From positions 158,544 through 222,543 of the forward strand of contig NZ_JAFDVD010000009.1 in NCBI RefSeq assembly GCF_016887965.1: 64,000 bases of DNA. The letters run 5' to 3'. Under the pieces are notes generated by a model. The model had not been told where the DNA came from and made no database searches. It was given only the letters and a program-made list of their open reading frames with translations. How positions within the stretch are numbered: position 1 is the stretch's first letter; each line of letters begins with the position of its first letter. This document shows, in pieces, positions 1 to 11,367 of the stretch. The translations under genes were made by a program, and so were the position numbers. The stretch is from Phycicoccus sonneratiae (GTDB lineage: Bacteria > Actinomycetota > Actinomycetes > Actinomycetales > Dermatophilaceae).

Positions 1-2
1 TC

Positions 3-452
3 CGCGGCGACACCTCCGCCCAGCTCCTCGAGCGCTGGGCCTCGGAGGTGCCGCGGCGCTGGGCCGGGCGCTCAGAGCGTCGCCTCGTCCTGTCGGTCGG
101 CACGAGCGACATCCTCCGCGGCGTCACCCTCGCGCGGCACCGGCTCAACCTCGCCAACCTCCTCGACGACGCGACGAGCCACGGCGTCTCGACCTTCGTC
201 GTCAGCCCGCCCCCGTCCGACGACGACGAGCTGAACGCGCGGCTCGAGGTGCTCGTCGACGCCCAGGCCGACGTCTGCTCCCGACGCGGCGTGCCCTTCG
301 TCGACTGCTACGCGCCGCTGCTCGGTCACGACCAGTGGCGCACCGACCTCGCGGCCTCCCGGGTGCCGCACCACCCGGGGCAGGCCGGCTACGGGCTCAT
401 CGCCTGGCTGGTGCTGCACAACGGCTGGAACGAGTGGCTCCAGATCGGTTGA
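3..452 (+). CDS. SGNH/GDSL-type hydrolase-like protein, C-terminal part (5' end outside window)
   Basis: The frame is open from the first bases, so the start lies upstream and only about 149 residues are visible. Near visible residue 33 a hydrophobic strand ends in GTSD, in the place of block III (GxND) of SGNH hydrolases. Near the end, HHPGQAGY resembles block V, which carries the catalytic His, although the usual preceding Asp is not obvious. Such proteins act on esters, often acyl groups of lipids or surface polysaccharides. Its position beside dTDP-rhamnose genes fits cell-surface chemistry, but that is inference. The catalytic Ser would be in the missing part, so activity cannot be judged. 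Confidence 0.55.
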   Translation, partial: RGDTSAQLLERWASEVPRRWAGRSERRLVLSVGTSDILRGVTLARHRLNLANLLDDATSHGVSTFVVSPPPSDDDELNARLEVLVDAQADVCSRRGVPFVDCYAPLLGHDQWRTDLAASRVPHHPGQAGYGLIAWLVLHNGWNEWLQIG

Positions 453-461
453 GCGAGAACG

Positions 462-485
462 CTCCTCGCCTCCCCTGACGAGGAG
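462..485. terminator. Weak hairpin between convergent genes
   Basis: A 7-bp inverted repeat (CTCCTCG / CGAGGAG) lies in the 42-bp gap between the SGNH-like gene and the convergent oxidoreductase gene. There is no T run. The position suits a bidirectional terminator, but the stem is short. Confidence 0.3.
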
Positions 486-494
486 GCCGGGTGG

Positions 495-1463
495 TCAGAC
501 GGTGAAGACGACCTTGCCCTCGACCCGGCCGTCGACCATCTTCGCGAACCCGTCGCGCGCCTCGGCCAGCGGCCTCGTCGAGTCGACGAGGGGCTCGATG
601 CCGCGGTCGACGACGAACCGGGCGAGCCGCTCGAGCTCGTCGCGGCTGCCCATCGTCGACCCGACGACACGCAGCTGCTTGAAGAAGATCTTCGTCAGCT
701 CGGCCTTGGCCGGAGCGTCACCGGACGTGGCGCCGGAGATGACCACCGTGCCGCCGGGGCGCAGGCTGTTGATGCTGTGCGACCAGGTGGCGGCGCCCAC
801 CGTCTCGAGGACGGCGTCGACCCGCTCGGGCAGCCGCTCGCCGGAGGCGAAGGCGCGGTCGGCGCCGAGGGCCACGGCCGCCTCGCCCTTGGCCGCGTCG
901 CGGCTGGTCACCCACATCCGCAGGCCCGCGGCCGAGCCGAGCTGGACCGCCGCGGTGGCGACGCCGCCCGCCGCACCCTGGACGAGCACGGTGGCCCCGG
1001 GCTGGACGTCGGCGTTCGTGAAGAGCATGCGGTAGGCGGTGAGCCACGCCGTCGGCAGGCAGGCGGCGTGCTCCCACGACAGGCCGGCGGGCTTGGGGAC
1101 GAGGTTGTGCCGCGGGACCGCGACGACCTCGGCGAGGGTCCCGTCGTGAACCTCGGAGAGCAGGCTGCGGCGCGGGTCGAGGGTCTCGTCCCCGGTCCAG
1201 CCGGGCGAGGCGACGACCGCGTGGACGAGCACCTCGTCGCCGTCCTCGCTGACCCCGGCGCCGTCGCAGCCGAGGACCATCGGCAGCCGGTCGGCGGGCA
1301 GGCCGACCCCGCGCAGCGACCAGACGTCGTGGTGGTTGAGCGCGGCGGTGCGCAGGCGGACCGTGGTCCAGCCCTCCGGCACCTGCGGGTCGGGGTGCTC
1401 CCCGACGTCGAGACCGCTCAGCGGGTCGTCGGCGGACTGGGACTTCGCGGAGACGGCGAGCAT
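495..1463 (-). CDS. Medium-chain dehydrogenase/reductase (quinone oxidoreductase-like)
   Basis: A 322-residue protein with the two-domain MDR layout: an N-terminal GroES-like half (HHDVWSLRG, then LGCDGAG) and a Rossmann half with VQGAAGGVATAAVQ around residue 160. The AAGGVG-like nucleotide loop is typical of NADPH-dependent quinone oxidoreductases and related zinc-independent reductases. The clustered structural-zinc cysteines of alcohol dehydrogenases are absent. The substrate cannot be read from sequence. The ATG start is followed at once by family-like sequence. The downstream methyltransferase gene reads toward rmlD, so no operon with this gene is evident beyond shared strand. Confidence 0.8.
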   Translation of the reverse strand: MLAVSAKSQSADDPLSGLDVGEHPDPQVPEGWTTVRLRTAALNHHDVWSLRGVGLPADRLPMVLGCDGAGVSEDGDEVLVHAVVASPGWTGDETLDPRRSLLSEVHDGTLAEVVAVPRHNLVPKPAGLSWEHAACLPTAWLTAYRMLFTNADVQPGATVLVQGAAGGVATAAVQLGSAAGLRMWVTSRDAAKGEAAVALGADRAFASGERLPERVDAVLETVGAATWSHSINSLRPGGTVVISGATSGDAPAKAELTKIFFKQLRVVGSTMGSRDELERLARFVVDRGIEPLVDSTRPLAEARDGFAKMVDGRVEGKVVFTV

Positions 1464-1473
1464 GCCTCCGACC

Positions 1474-2142
1474 CTACGTGCTCGCCCCGCGGCGGGCGAC
1501 GACGACGAACTGGTAGGTGAGCAGGTCGCGCAGGCCCGGCACCCACCCGACGAGCAGGGCGCCCTTGTTGAGGGCCACGGGCGCGTCGACGAAGCGCTGC
1601 GAGCGCTTCCACGAGACCGGCCGGAGGGAGGCCCCCTCGAGCAGCTGCTCGATGTCCTTGCGGGCGAACCAGCGCAGGTGGGTGGAGTCGTGCAGCCCTC
1701 GGTCGCGGCGCGGCCAGGTGCGGCGGAGGAAGACCGTGGTGAACGTCGCGAGGTGGCCGACGTTCGGGAGGCTGATGACCACCTCGCCGTCCGGCGTCAG
1801 GTGCTCGGTGAAGGCCTCGAGGACGCCCCACGGGTCCTGGAGGTGCTCGAGGACGTCGGCGAAGACCATGCAGTCGTACGGGCCCTCGAGCTGCCCGGTG
1901 ATGTCCTCGAGCTGGTTGAGGTCGCCGGTGATCACCCGGTCGAGGCGGCCACGGGCCTCGGTGGCGAGGGCCTCGTCGTACTCCACGCCGGTGACCCGGG
2001 CGCCCTGGCGCTGCTTGACGGCGTCGCCGAGGGTGCCGTTGGCGCACCCGACGTCCAGCACCTCGCGGCGGTCGGAGCCGATCCGCCGGAAGATCTCGGG
2101 GCGCAGGCCGGTGTAGGACGAGTACCGCGTGAAGGTCTTCAT
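1474..2142 (-). CDS. Class I SAM-dependent methyltransferase
   Basis: The 222-residue protein starts at ATG 2142; a longer open frame upstream is only a GC-rich shadow of rmlD. Motif I (VLDVGCANG) sits at residues 28-36, an acidic residue that would hold the ribose follows in GVEYDE, and FADVLEHLQDPW is the usual post-I/motif II region of UbiE/Coq5-like enzymes. The acceptor substrate is unknown. The gene lies 74 bp downstream of rmlD on the same strand, so methylation of a sugar or surface glycan is a reasonable but unproved guess. Confidence 0.8.
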   Translation of the reverse strand: MKTFTRYSSYTGLRPEIFRRIGSDRREVLDVGCANGTLGDAVKQRQGARVTGVEYDEALATEARGRLDRVITGDLNQLEDITGQLEGPYDCMVFADVLEHLQDPWGVLEAFTEHLTPDGEVVISLPNVGHLATFTTVFLRRTWPRRDRGLHDSTHLRWFARKDIEQLLEGASLRPVSWKRSQRFVDAPVALNKGALLVGWVPGLRDLLTYQFVVVARRGAST

Positions 2143-2216
2143 GGGCCCGAGTCTGCCGTACGCCACGCGGCCGCCGGACGCTGCGGGGGCCCGATCCGCG
2201 CCGCGGCCTCGATCGG

Positions 2217-3067
2217 CTACGTCCCGAGCACCGTGGGGGCCGCGCGGCGCAGCGCGTCCCGCCAGTGCGGCAGCGGCTCGAGGCCGGCGGCCGCCCACAT
2301 CTCGTGGCCGAGGACGCTGTAGGCCGGCCGCGGGGCCGGCGCCGGGTAGGCGTCGGAGGTGATGGGGGCGACCCGCGCGGGGTCCTGCCCGAGCTCCTCG
2401 AGCACGGCCTGCGCGAGGCCGTGCCACGAGGTCTCGCCGGCGTTCGTGCCGTGCCAGATGCCGTACGGCGCCCCGGCCTCGACGATGCGGGCGACGCCCT
2501 CGGCCAGGTCGACGGTCCACGTCGGCTGTCCCACCTGGTCGGCGACGAACCCGAAGGTCTCGCGCTCCCCGGCGAGCCGGGCGACGGTGGCCGGGATGTT
2601 CTTGCCGTGGGCGCCGTACAGCCAAGCGGTGCGCACGACCCAGGCGCGCGGGCACTCGGCCCGCACGGCCCACTCCCCCGCCGCCTTGGTGCGTCCGTAG
2701 GCCGAGGCCGGGGCGACCGGCGAGTCGGCGGGCCACGGGGTCGAGCCCTCGCCGGCCACGACGTAGTCGGTGGAGATCTGCACGAGCGAGCCGTCGCCCG
2801 CGGCGACCGCACGGGCGAGGTTGGCGGCCCCGACGGCGTTGACCGCGAAGGCCCGGGCCTCGTCGGTCTCCGCGGCGTCGACCGCGGTGTAGGCGGCGCA
2901 GTTGACGACGACGTCCGCCCCGGCGACCACGGACGCGCAGGACGCGGGGTCGAGGATGTCGACGGCCGGGAGGTCGACGCCCTCGACCTCGTGACCGCGC
3001 CCGCGCAGCACCTCGACGAGGTCGGTGCCGAGCATGCCGGCGGCGCCGACGACGAGCCAGCGCGCCA

Positions 3068-3068
<1 letters not shown>
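2217..3068 (-). CDS. rmlD: dTDP-4-dehydrorhamnose reductase
   Basis: RmlD makes dTDP-L-rhamnose by NAD(P)H-dependent reduction of dTDP-4-keto-L-rhamnose, the last step of the pathway. The 283-residue protein has the nucleotide loop GAAGMLG at 8-14, the catalytic Thr in STDYV (99-103) and the YxxxK pair at Y124/K128, all as in extended short-chain dehydrogenases. Its ATG overlaps the rmlB stop codon by one base, so the two are translationally coupled. The rest of the pathway (rmlA, rmlC) is divergent across rmlB. In actinobacteria rhamnose commonly links or decorates wall polysaccharide. Confidence 0.93.
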
Positions 3069-5005
<1,937 letters not shown>

Positions 5006-5006
<1 letters not shown>

Positions 5007-5614
5007 TGGAGATCCGTCCGCTCCCCATCGCGGGGGCCTTCGTCGTCACGCCGCGCCAGTTCCCCGACGACCGCGGCGTCTTCCTCGAGTCCTTCCGCGG
5101 CGACCGGCTCGCCGAGCAGCTCGGGCACCGGCCGGACATCGTGCAGACCAACGTGTCGGTGTCCTCGCGCGGCACCGTGCGCGGCATCCACTTCGCCGAC
5201 GTCCCCCCGGGCCAGGGCAAGTACGTCACCGCGCTCACCGGTGCGCTCGTCGACTACGTCGTCGACATCCGCGTCGGCTCCCCGACCTTCGGGCAGTGGG
5301 AGGCCGTGGTCCTCGACACCGTCGACCGCCGCGCCGTCTGGCTCTCCGAGGGCCTCGGCCACGCGTTCTGCGCCCTCGAGGACGGCACGACGGCGATGTA
5401 CCTCTGCTCGGCGGCCTACAACCCCACGGGCGAGCACGGCATCCACCCGCTCGACACCGGCGTCGGCCTCGAGCTGCCGGCGGGCGTCGAGCCGCTGCTG
5501 TCACCCAAGGACGCCGCCGCCCCGAGCCTGGCCGACGCCGAGGCCCAGGGCCTGCTGCCCACGTGGGAGGCGTGCCGCGCGTACGCCGAGGAGCTCGCTC
5601 AGCGCGGGAACTGA
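5006..5614 (+). CDS. rmlC: dTDP-4-dehydrorhamnose 3,5-epimerase
   Basis: RmlC epimerises dTDP-4-keto-6-deoxyglucose at C3 and C5. The 202-residue protein carries the conserved RGIHF with catalytic H62, K72 in GQGKYV, the cupin strand DYVVDIRVGSPTFG and a Tyr at 132, matching the family's His/Tyr pair. Start ATG 5006 overlaps the rmlA stop. The last 16 bases overlap the 3' end of the convergent phosphatase gene, so the two mRNAs are complementary at their ends. Confidence 0.93.
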
Positions 5615-6210
5615 GCCTCCCAGCGCACGAGCGCGCGCACGGCCGAGTCGAGCTGGCCGGCCATCCGGGCGAACGACGCGGCGCCCCGGCCGTAGGGGTC
5701 CTCGACGTCGGTGACCCGTTCAGGGAGGGCACGCAGGGCGCCGAGCACCTCGGGCAGCGCGCGCCACCGGCCGCGGACCTCCTTGGCCCCGACGTCGGCG
5801 AGCAGCTCGGGCCACGCGTACTGCTCGCCCACCTCGCGCAGCGCCGCGGCGAGGTCGACGAGGCCGACCGTCCGCCGCACGACGCCGGGCGCCTCCTCGA
5901 GCACCTCGTGGCGGTGCCGCGCGGACATCACGAGGACGAGCGACTGCTCGGCGAGCAGGCCCGGGGTGACGAGCCGTGCCGGCTCCGCGGGCACCGGCAC
6001 CTCCTTGGCCTCGAGCAGCTCGCGCGAGCCGGGGTCGACCGGCCGGCCGACGAGGGCGTGCGTGCCCGCGCTCGAGACCTCGAAGGCGCCCGGCCGGGCC
6101 CAGCCCAGGCCCTGCGCGAGCAGGGCTGCGGCGTAGGGCGACCGGCAGACGTTGCCCGTGCAGACGGTGAGGAGGCGGACGGGCTCGCTCGGGGCGGGGC
6201 TGACGGTCAT
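5599..6210 (-). CDS. Low-molecular-weight protein-tyrosine phosphatase family protein
   Basis: The 203-residue protein has the P-loop C17-x5-R23-S24 (CTGNVCRSP) near the N terminus and an EDPYGRG segment near residue 175 that supplies the general-acid Asp-Pro of the family. It is about 40-50 residues longer than classical enzymes, the extra length falling between the two motifs. Bacterial relatives often regulate polysaccharide tyrosine kinases or hydrolyse phosphoarginine. No kinase is seen here, but the location next to the rml genes fits a surface-polysaccharide role. Confidence 0.85.
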   Translation of the reverse strand: MTVSPAPSEPVRLLTVCTGNVCRSPYAAALLAQGLGWARPGAFEVSSAGTHALVGRPVDPGSRELLEAKEVPVPAEPARLVTPGLLAEQSLVLVMSARHRHEVLEEAPGVVRRTVGLVDLAAALREVGEQYAWPELLADVGAKEVRGRWRALPEVLGALRALPERVTDVEDPYGRGAASFARMAGQLDSAVRALVRWEAQFPR

Positions 6211-6228
6211 GGCGTCCGCCAGCCTAGG

Positions 6229-7419
<1,191 letters not shown>

Positions 7420-7577
7420 GGGAGTCTCCTCGGGGGACGACGACGGCACGCCGGAGGCGGCGTGCGGGAGAGGGGGTGGTGCAGGCGGCCCGGGGAATGG
7501 GTGCGTCCCGGGTGGTCGCAGGGCGGGGGTGTCCGCCGGAAGGGCCCATCATGGCACAGGCGACCACCCCTGCCGAG

Positions 7578-7594
7578 GGGTCACGGTGTGACCC
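7578..7594. promoter_or_regulatory. Palindrome and repeats in the 314-bp gap between malic enzyme and amino-acid ABC genes
   Basis: The gap 7420-7733 carries the start regions of two divergent transcripts. Within it GGGTCAC-GGT-GTGACCC forms a perfect 7-bp inverted repeat. The right arm runs into TGACCCACGTCGC, which recurs nearly unchanged about 50 bp later as TGACGCACGTCGC. This layout suits a dimeric regulator with a second site, but the regulator is unknown. No convincing -35/-10 pair was found. A good ribosome site (GAAAGGACC) precedes the ATG at 7734. Confidence 0.4.
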
Positions 7595-7733
7595 ACGTCG
7601 CGATGCAGGCCCGCCCCGGTCCGGGGATAGTTACCGAGGCGTGACGCACGTCGCACCCTCCGGTGGCAGGATCACCCCCACAACCTCTCGACCGGGCACC
7701 ACACCGCGTCCGGCTCCGTGTGAAAGGACCAGC

Positions 7734-8654
7734 ATGTTCCGCACTCGCGCGATCGCCGTCGCGACGCTCGCCACGACCGCCCTCGCCCTCACCGCCTGCG
7801 GCTCCGACTCGCTCTCGGAGGGTGGCGGCTCCAGCACCACGCCGGCCGCCTCGTCCTCCTCGACCCCGAGCGTCGACGAGGCCCTGGTCGCCAAGCTGCC
7901 CGAGAAGGTCAAGAGCGCCGGGAAGATCGTCATCGGCACGGACGCCACGTACCAGCCGAACGAGTACCTCGACGCCGACGGCAAGACCGTCATCGGCATG
8001 GACGTCGAGCTGTTCGACGCGGTCGCCGCGAAGTTCGGCCTGAAGACCGAGTGGGTGCCCTCCGCCTTCGACTCGATCATCCTCGGCACGCAGAGCGGGA
8101 AGTACGACATCGGCATCTCGTCCTTCACCGTCAACGCCGAGCGCGAGCAGCAGGCGACGATGGTCAGCTACTTCACCGCCGGCACGCAGTGGGTGACGAA
8201 GAAGGGCAACCCCAAGGGGATCGACCCCGAGGACGCCTGCGGCAAGAACGTCGCGGTCCAGAAGGGCACCGTGCAGGCCGACACCGACCTCCCGGCCCGC
8301 CAGGACAAGTGCAAGGCGGCCGGCAAGCCGGCGATCAACGTCCTCGTCGACGCCGACCAGGGCAAGGTGACGACGATGGTCGTCTCCGGCAAGGCCGACG
8401 CCATGCTCGTCGACCTCCCGCCGGCCATCGCGGCGGTCGACTCCACCAACGGCCAGCTCGAGCTCCTCGGCGAGCAGTACGACTCGGCCCCCTACGGCTA
8501 CGTCCTGCCCAAGGACCAGACCGACTTCGGCGCGGCGATCGTCGAGGCGCTCAAGCAGCTCGAGGCCGACGGCACCTACCAGCAGATCCTCGCCAAGTGG
8601 AAGACCGAGGGCGGCGCGATCTCCGACTTCGCCGTGAACCCGTCGGTCTCCTGA
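7734..8654 (+). CDS. Polar amino-acid ABC transporter, substrate-binding lipoprotein
   Basis: The 306-residue protein begins with a basic/hydrophobic signal ending in LTAC, a lipobox with Cys20 or so, then a Ser/Gly/Thr-rich linker typical of actinobacterial lipoproteins. From residue 65 IVIGTDATYQPNEYLD begins a family-3 solute-binding fold; DYDIGIS-like and DSAPYGYVLPK strands follow. It captures an amino acid outside the membrane and hands it to the permease encoded 4 bp downstream. Ligand is not predictable; relatives bind glutamine, arginine or cystine. ATG 7734 has a clear ribosome site. Confidence 0.9.
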   Translation: MFRTRAIAVATLATTALALTACGSDSLSEGGGSSTTPAASSSSTPSVDEALVAKLPEKVKSAGKIVIGTDATYQPNEYLDADGKTVIGMDVELFDAVAAKFGLKTEWVPSAFDSIILGTQSGKYDIGISSFTVNAEREQQATMVSYFTAGTQWVTKKGNPKGIDPEDACGKNVAVQKGTVQADTDLPARQDKCKAAGKPAINVLVDADQGKVTTMVVSGKADAMLVDLPPAIAAVDSTNGQLELLGEQYDSAPYGYVLPKDQTDFGAAIVEALKQLEADGTYQQILAKWKTEGGAISDFAVNPSVS

Positions 8655-8658
8655 CCCG

Positions 8659-9606
8659 ATGTCGACGGTGAGCGGGGACCGGCCGGGCCCGATCAAGGCC
8701 CGGCCGGTCCGGCACCCCTGGCGCTGGGTGGCCATCGCCGTCATCGCGGTCCTCGTCGCGATGATGGTCAGCTCGTTCGTGACCAACGAGAAGTGGGACT
8801 TCCCGTTCGCGTTCGAGATCATGCAGCAGACGCCGGTCATCCAGGGCCTGTGGGCGGGCACCGTCCTCGGCACCGTCGGCTCCATGGTCCTCGGTGTGGG
8901 CCTGGGCATCGTCCTGGCCGTGATGCGGCTGTCGGACAACCCGGTCCTGCGGGGCGTCGCGTTCGTCTACACGTGGTTCTTCCGGGCCATCCCCCGCTAC
9001 GTGCTCCTCGCGCTCATCGGCGTCGGGGTCGGCTTCCTCTACTCGCAGATCTCCTTCGGCCTGCCGTTCGGTGAGCAGCTCGCGGGCGCCATCGGCATCG
9101 ACACGACCACCTTCACCTTCTTCACCCTCGACTGGAACGCGTTCTCCAGCACGATCTGGGCCGGCATCCTCGGCCTGGGGCTCTCCGAGGCCGCGTACAT
9201 GGCCGAGATCGCCCGCGCCGGCATCCTCTCGGTCGACCGCGGCCAGACCGAGGCCGCGCAGGCGCTCGGCATGCCGCCGGGTCGCACCATGCGCCGGATC
9301 GTCCTGCCCCAGGCGATGCGGGTCATCGTCCCGCCGACCGGCAACGAGACGATCGCGATGGTCAAGGACACCTCGCTGCTCATCGCCATCCCGATCATCA
9401 ACGAGCTGTTCTTCCAGGCGTACAACTTCGGGCAGCGCGGCTTCAAGATCCTCCCCGGCATGGTCGCGGCGACCCTCTGGTACCTCGTCGTCTGCTCGAT
9501 CCTCATGGTCGGGCAGTACTACCTGGAGCGGTACTTCGGCCGGGGCTTCGGGGCCGTGCCGAAGAAGGCCAAGCAGGAGCTGACCAAGATCGGGGCCGAC
9601 CACTGA
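8659..9606 (+). CDS. Polar amino-acid ABC transporter permease
   Basis: The 315-residue integral membrane protein has one N-terminal helix ([16 protein letters not shown]), a short external loop, then a HisM/GlnP-type core of about five helices. The cytoplasmic coupling (EAA) loop reads [24 protein letters not shown]. The N-terminal helix plus loop is a feature of glutamate/cystine-type permeases in high-GC Gram-positives. Only one permease gene is present, so the channel is probably a homodimer. The stop overlaps the ATPase start. Confidence 0.9.
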   Translation: MSTVSGDRPGPIKARPVRHPWRWVAIAVIAVLVAMMVSSFVTNEKWDFPFAFEIMQQTPVIQGLWAGTVLGTVGSMVLGVGLGIVLAVMRLSDNPVLRGVAFVYTWFFRAIPRYVLLALIGVGVGFLYSQISFGLPFGEQLAGAIGIDTTTFTFFTLDWNAFSSTIWAGILGLGLSEAAYMAEIARAGILSVDRGQTEAAQALGMPPGRTMRRIVLPQAMRVIVPPTGNETIAMVKDTSLLIAIPIINELFFQAYNFGQRGFKILPGMVAATLWYLVVCSILMVGQYYLERYFGRGFGAVPKKAKQELTKIGADH

Positions 9607-10499
9607 TGACCGCCAGCACCTCCGACGCGCCGCTCGTCCACGCCGTCAACGTCTCGAAGTCCTTCCACGGCAACGAGGTCCTCAAGGGCATCGACATGGA
9701 CGTCGCCACCGGCGAGGTCGTCGTCCTCCTCGGCCCGTCGGGCTCCGGGAAGACGACCTTCCTGCGCTGCATCAACCAGCTCGAGACGATCGACGGCGGC
9801 CGGATCTGGGTCGACGGCGACCTCATGGGCTACGACGACCGCGGCGGCACGCTCCACCGGCTCACCGACAAGCGCATCGCCGCCCAGCGCCGCGACATCG
9901 GGATGTGCTTCCAGCGCTTCAACCTCTTCCCGCACAAGACGGTCCTCGAGAACGTCGTCGAGGCGCCGGTGCAGGTCAAGGGGATGAAGCGCAAGGCGGC
10001 CGAGGCCCGCGCCATGGAGCTGCTCCAGCAGGTGGGGCTCGGTGACAAGCCGTCGGCCTACCCCGCCCAGCTCTCCGGCGGCCAGCAGCAGCGCGTCGCC
10101 ATCGCCCGGGCCCTCGCGATGGACCCCAAGCTCATGCTCTTCGACGAGCCGACCTCGGCCCTCGACCCCGAGCTCGTCGGCGAGGTCCTCAAGGTCATGC
10201 GCGACCTCGCGACGCGGGGCATGACGATGATCGTCGTCACCCACGAGATGGGCTTCGCCCGCGAGGTCGCCGACCGGGTCGTCTTCATGGACGCCGGCGT
10301 CGTCGTCGAGGAGGGGCCGCCGAGCGAGGTCATCGGCAACCCGAAGCACCACCGCACGCGCGCCTTCCTCTCCCGGATGCGCCAGGAGGAGCAGGCCCAC
10401 GCCGAGGCGGTCGTCGCGTCGGTGACGGGGAACACCGAGGCCCTCGCGGACGCCCCGGGCGACGGCGGGGACGACGGCGCGCGCGACACCGCCGGGTGA
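9606..10499 (+). CDS. Polar amino-acid ABC transporter ATP-binding protein
   Basis: The 297-residue ATPase shows Walker A GPSGSGKT (about 35-42), Q-loop [10 protein letters not shown], signature LSGGQQQR, Walker [15 protein letters not shown] and the switch His in VVTHEMGF. It drives import through the upstream permease. A roughly 40-residue Ala/Gly/Asp-rich tail after SRMRQEEQ exceeds the usual family length. The last four bases overlap the GTG start of sodX, an unusual link between an amino-acid importer and superoxide dismutase maturation. Confidence 0.93.
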   Translation: MTASTSDAPLVHAVNVSKSFHGNEVLKGIDMDVATGEVVVLLGPSGSGKTTFLRCINQLETIDGGRIWVDGDLMGYDDRGGTLHRLTDKRIAAQRRDIGMCFQRFNLFPHKTVLENVVEAPVQVKGMKRKAAEARAMELLQQVGLGDKPSAYPAQLSGGQQQRVAIARALAMDPKLMLFDEPTSALDPELVGEVLKVMRDLATRGMTMIVVTHEMGFAREVADRVVFMDAGVVVEEGPPSEVIGNPKHHRTRAFLSRMRQEEQAHAEAVVASVTGNTEALADAPGDGGDDGARDTAG

Positions 10500-10822
10500 G
10501 GGTGCCGCTGCCGGCGCTGGTCCGCGTGCGCGGCCGGTCGATGCTGCCGACCTACCGGGACGGCGACGTCCTCCTCGTGGTGCGCGGTGTGCGTCCCCGG
10601 CCCGGCCGGGCCCACGTCGTCCGGCTCCCTCCGGACGCCGCCGGCCGGCCGCGACCGCTGTCGGTCAAGCGCGTCACGGGCCGCGACCCGGACGACCCCG
10701 AGCGCTGGTGGGTCGACTCCGACAACGCCGCCGAGGGGGCCACCTCCTTCGACGTCGGCTCGCTCGCGGACGAGGACATCGTCGCGGTGGTCGCGCGGTT
10801 GGTGAGGAGAGCGCTGGGGTAG
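10496..10822 (+). CDS. sodX: Nickel-type superoxide dismutase maturation protease (S26 family)
   Basis: A 108-residue signal-peptidase-like protein without a membrane anchor. The S26 motif [12 protein letters not shown] places the nucleophile at Ser15, and PLSVKRV places the general-base Lys at about 58. Small S26 proteins beside sodN remove the SodN leader so that the mature N-terminal His can bind nickel. The next gene is sodN, 44 bp downstream, which supports the call. In Streptomyces the order as I recall it is sodN then sodX; here it is reversed, and sodX overlaps the ABC ATPase gene (GTGA). Confidence 0.88.
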   Translation: MRVPLPALVRVRGRSMLPTYRDGDVLLVVRGVRPRPGRAHVVRLPPDAAGRPRPLSVKRVTGRDPDDPERWWVDSDNAAEGATSFDVGSLADEDIVAVVARLVRRALG

Positions 10823-10866
10823 GTTGAGGAGACCCGCAGAACCCCGCACCCCCCGAGGAGTGGCAC

Positions 10867-11262
10867 ATGCTGTCCCTGTTCCGCATCACCGACGTCGCGG
10901 CCCACTGCGACCTCCCGTGCGGCGTCTACGACCCCGCCCAGGCCCGTATCGAGGCCGAGTCGGTCAAGGCGATCATCGCCAAGGTCGCGGACAACGACGA
11001 CCCCGACTTCCGCGTCCGCGCGACGATCATCAAGGAGCAGCGCTCCGAGCTCGTCAAGCACCACCTCTGGGTGCTGTGGACCGACTACTTCAAGCCCCCG
11101 CACTTCGAGAAGTTCCCGCAGCTGCACCAGCTCGTCAACGAGGCGACCAAGTTGGCCGGGGCCTCCGGCACCAAGGGCGAGTTCGACGCCGCGAAGGCCG
11201 ACGAGCTCCTCGCGAAGATCGACGAGATCGACGCGATCTTCAAGGAGACCAAGAAGGGCTGA
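10867..11262 (+). CDS. sodN: Nickel superoxide dismutase
   Basis: The 131-residue precursor has a 12-residue leader (MLSLFRITDVAA) followed by HCDLPCGVY, the diagnostic nickel hook in which the new N-terminal His, Cys2 and Cys6 bind the metal. Cleavage before His13 leaves 119 residues, matching the about 117 of the family. The mature enzyme forms a four-helix hexamer that dismutates superoxide in the cytoplasm. The ribosome site GAGGAG is clear. Regulation by a nickel-sensing repressor (Nur) is known elsewhere, but I see no site that I could name. A strong terminator follows. Confidence 0.96.
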   Translation: MLSLFRITDVAAHCDLPCGVYDPAQARIEAESVKAIIAKVADNDDPDFRVRATIIKEQRSELVKHHLWVLWTDYFKPPHFEKFPQLHQLVNEATKLAGASGTKGEFDAAKADELLAKIDEIDAIFKETKKG

Positions 11263-11276
11263 GCCACACCGCTCTT

Positions 11277-11318
11277 CGCCGACGGCGGGTGTCCCTCACG
11301 GGGCACCCGCCGTCGGCG
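11277..11318 (+). terminator. Intrinsic terminator after sodN
   Basis: A 19-bp stem (CGCCGACGGCGGGTGTCCC with its complement, one G-T wobble) closes on the loop TCAC 14 bp after the sodN stop. There is no T tract, as is common in actinobacteria. Confidence 0.85.
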
Positions 11319-11367
11319 TGCGGCGGGTGCCCGGTCGGTGGCTCGCGCGCGTCAGGGCACGGAGCCG

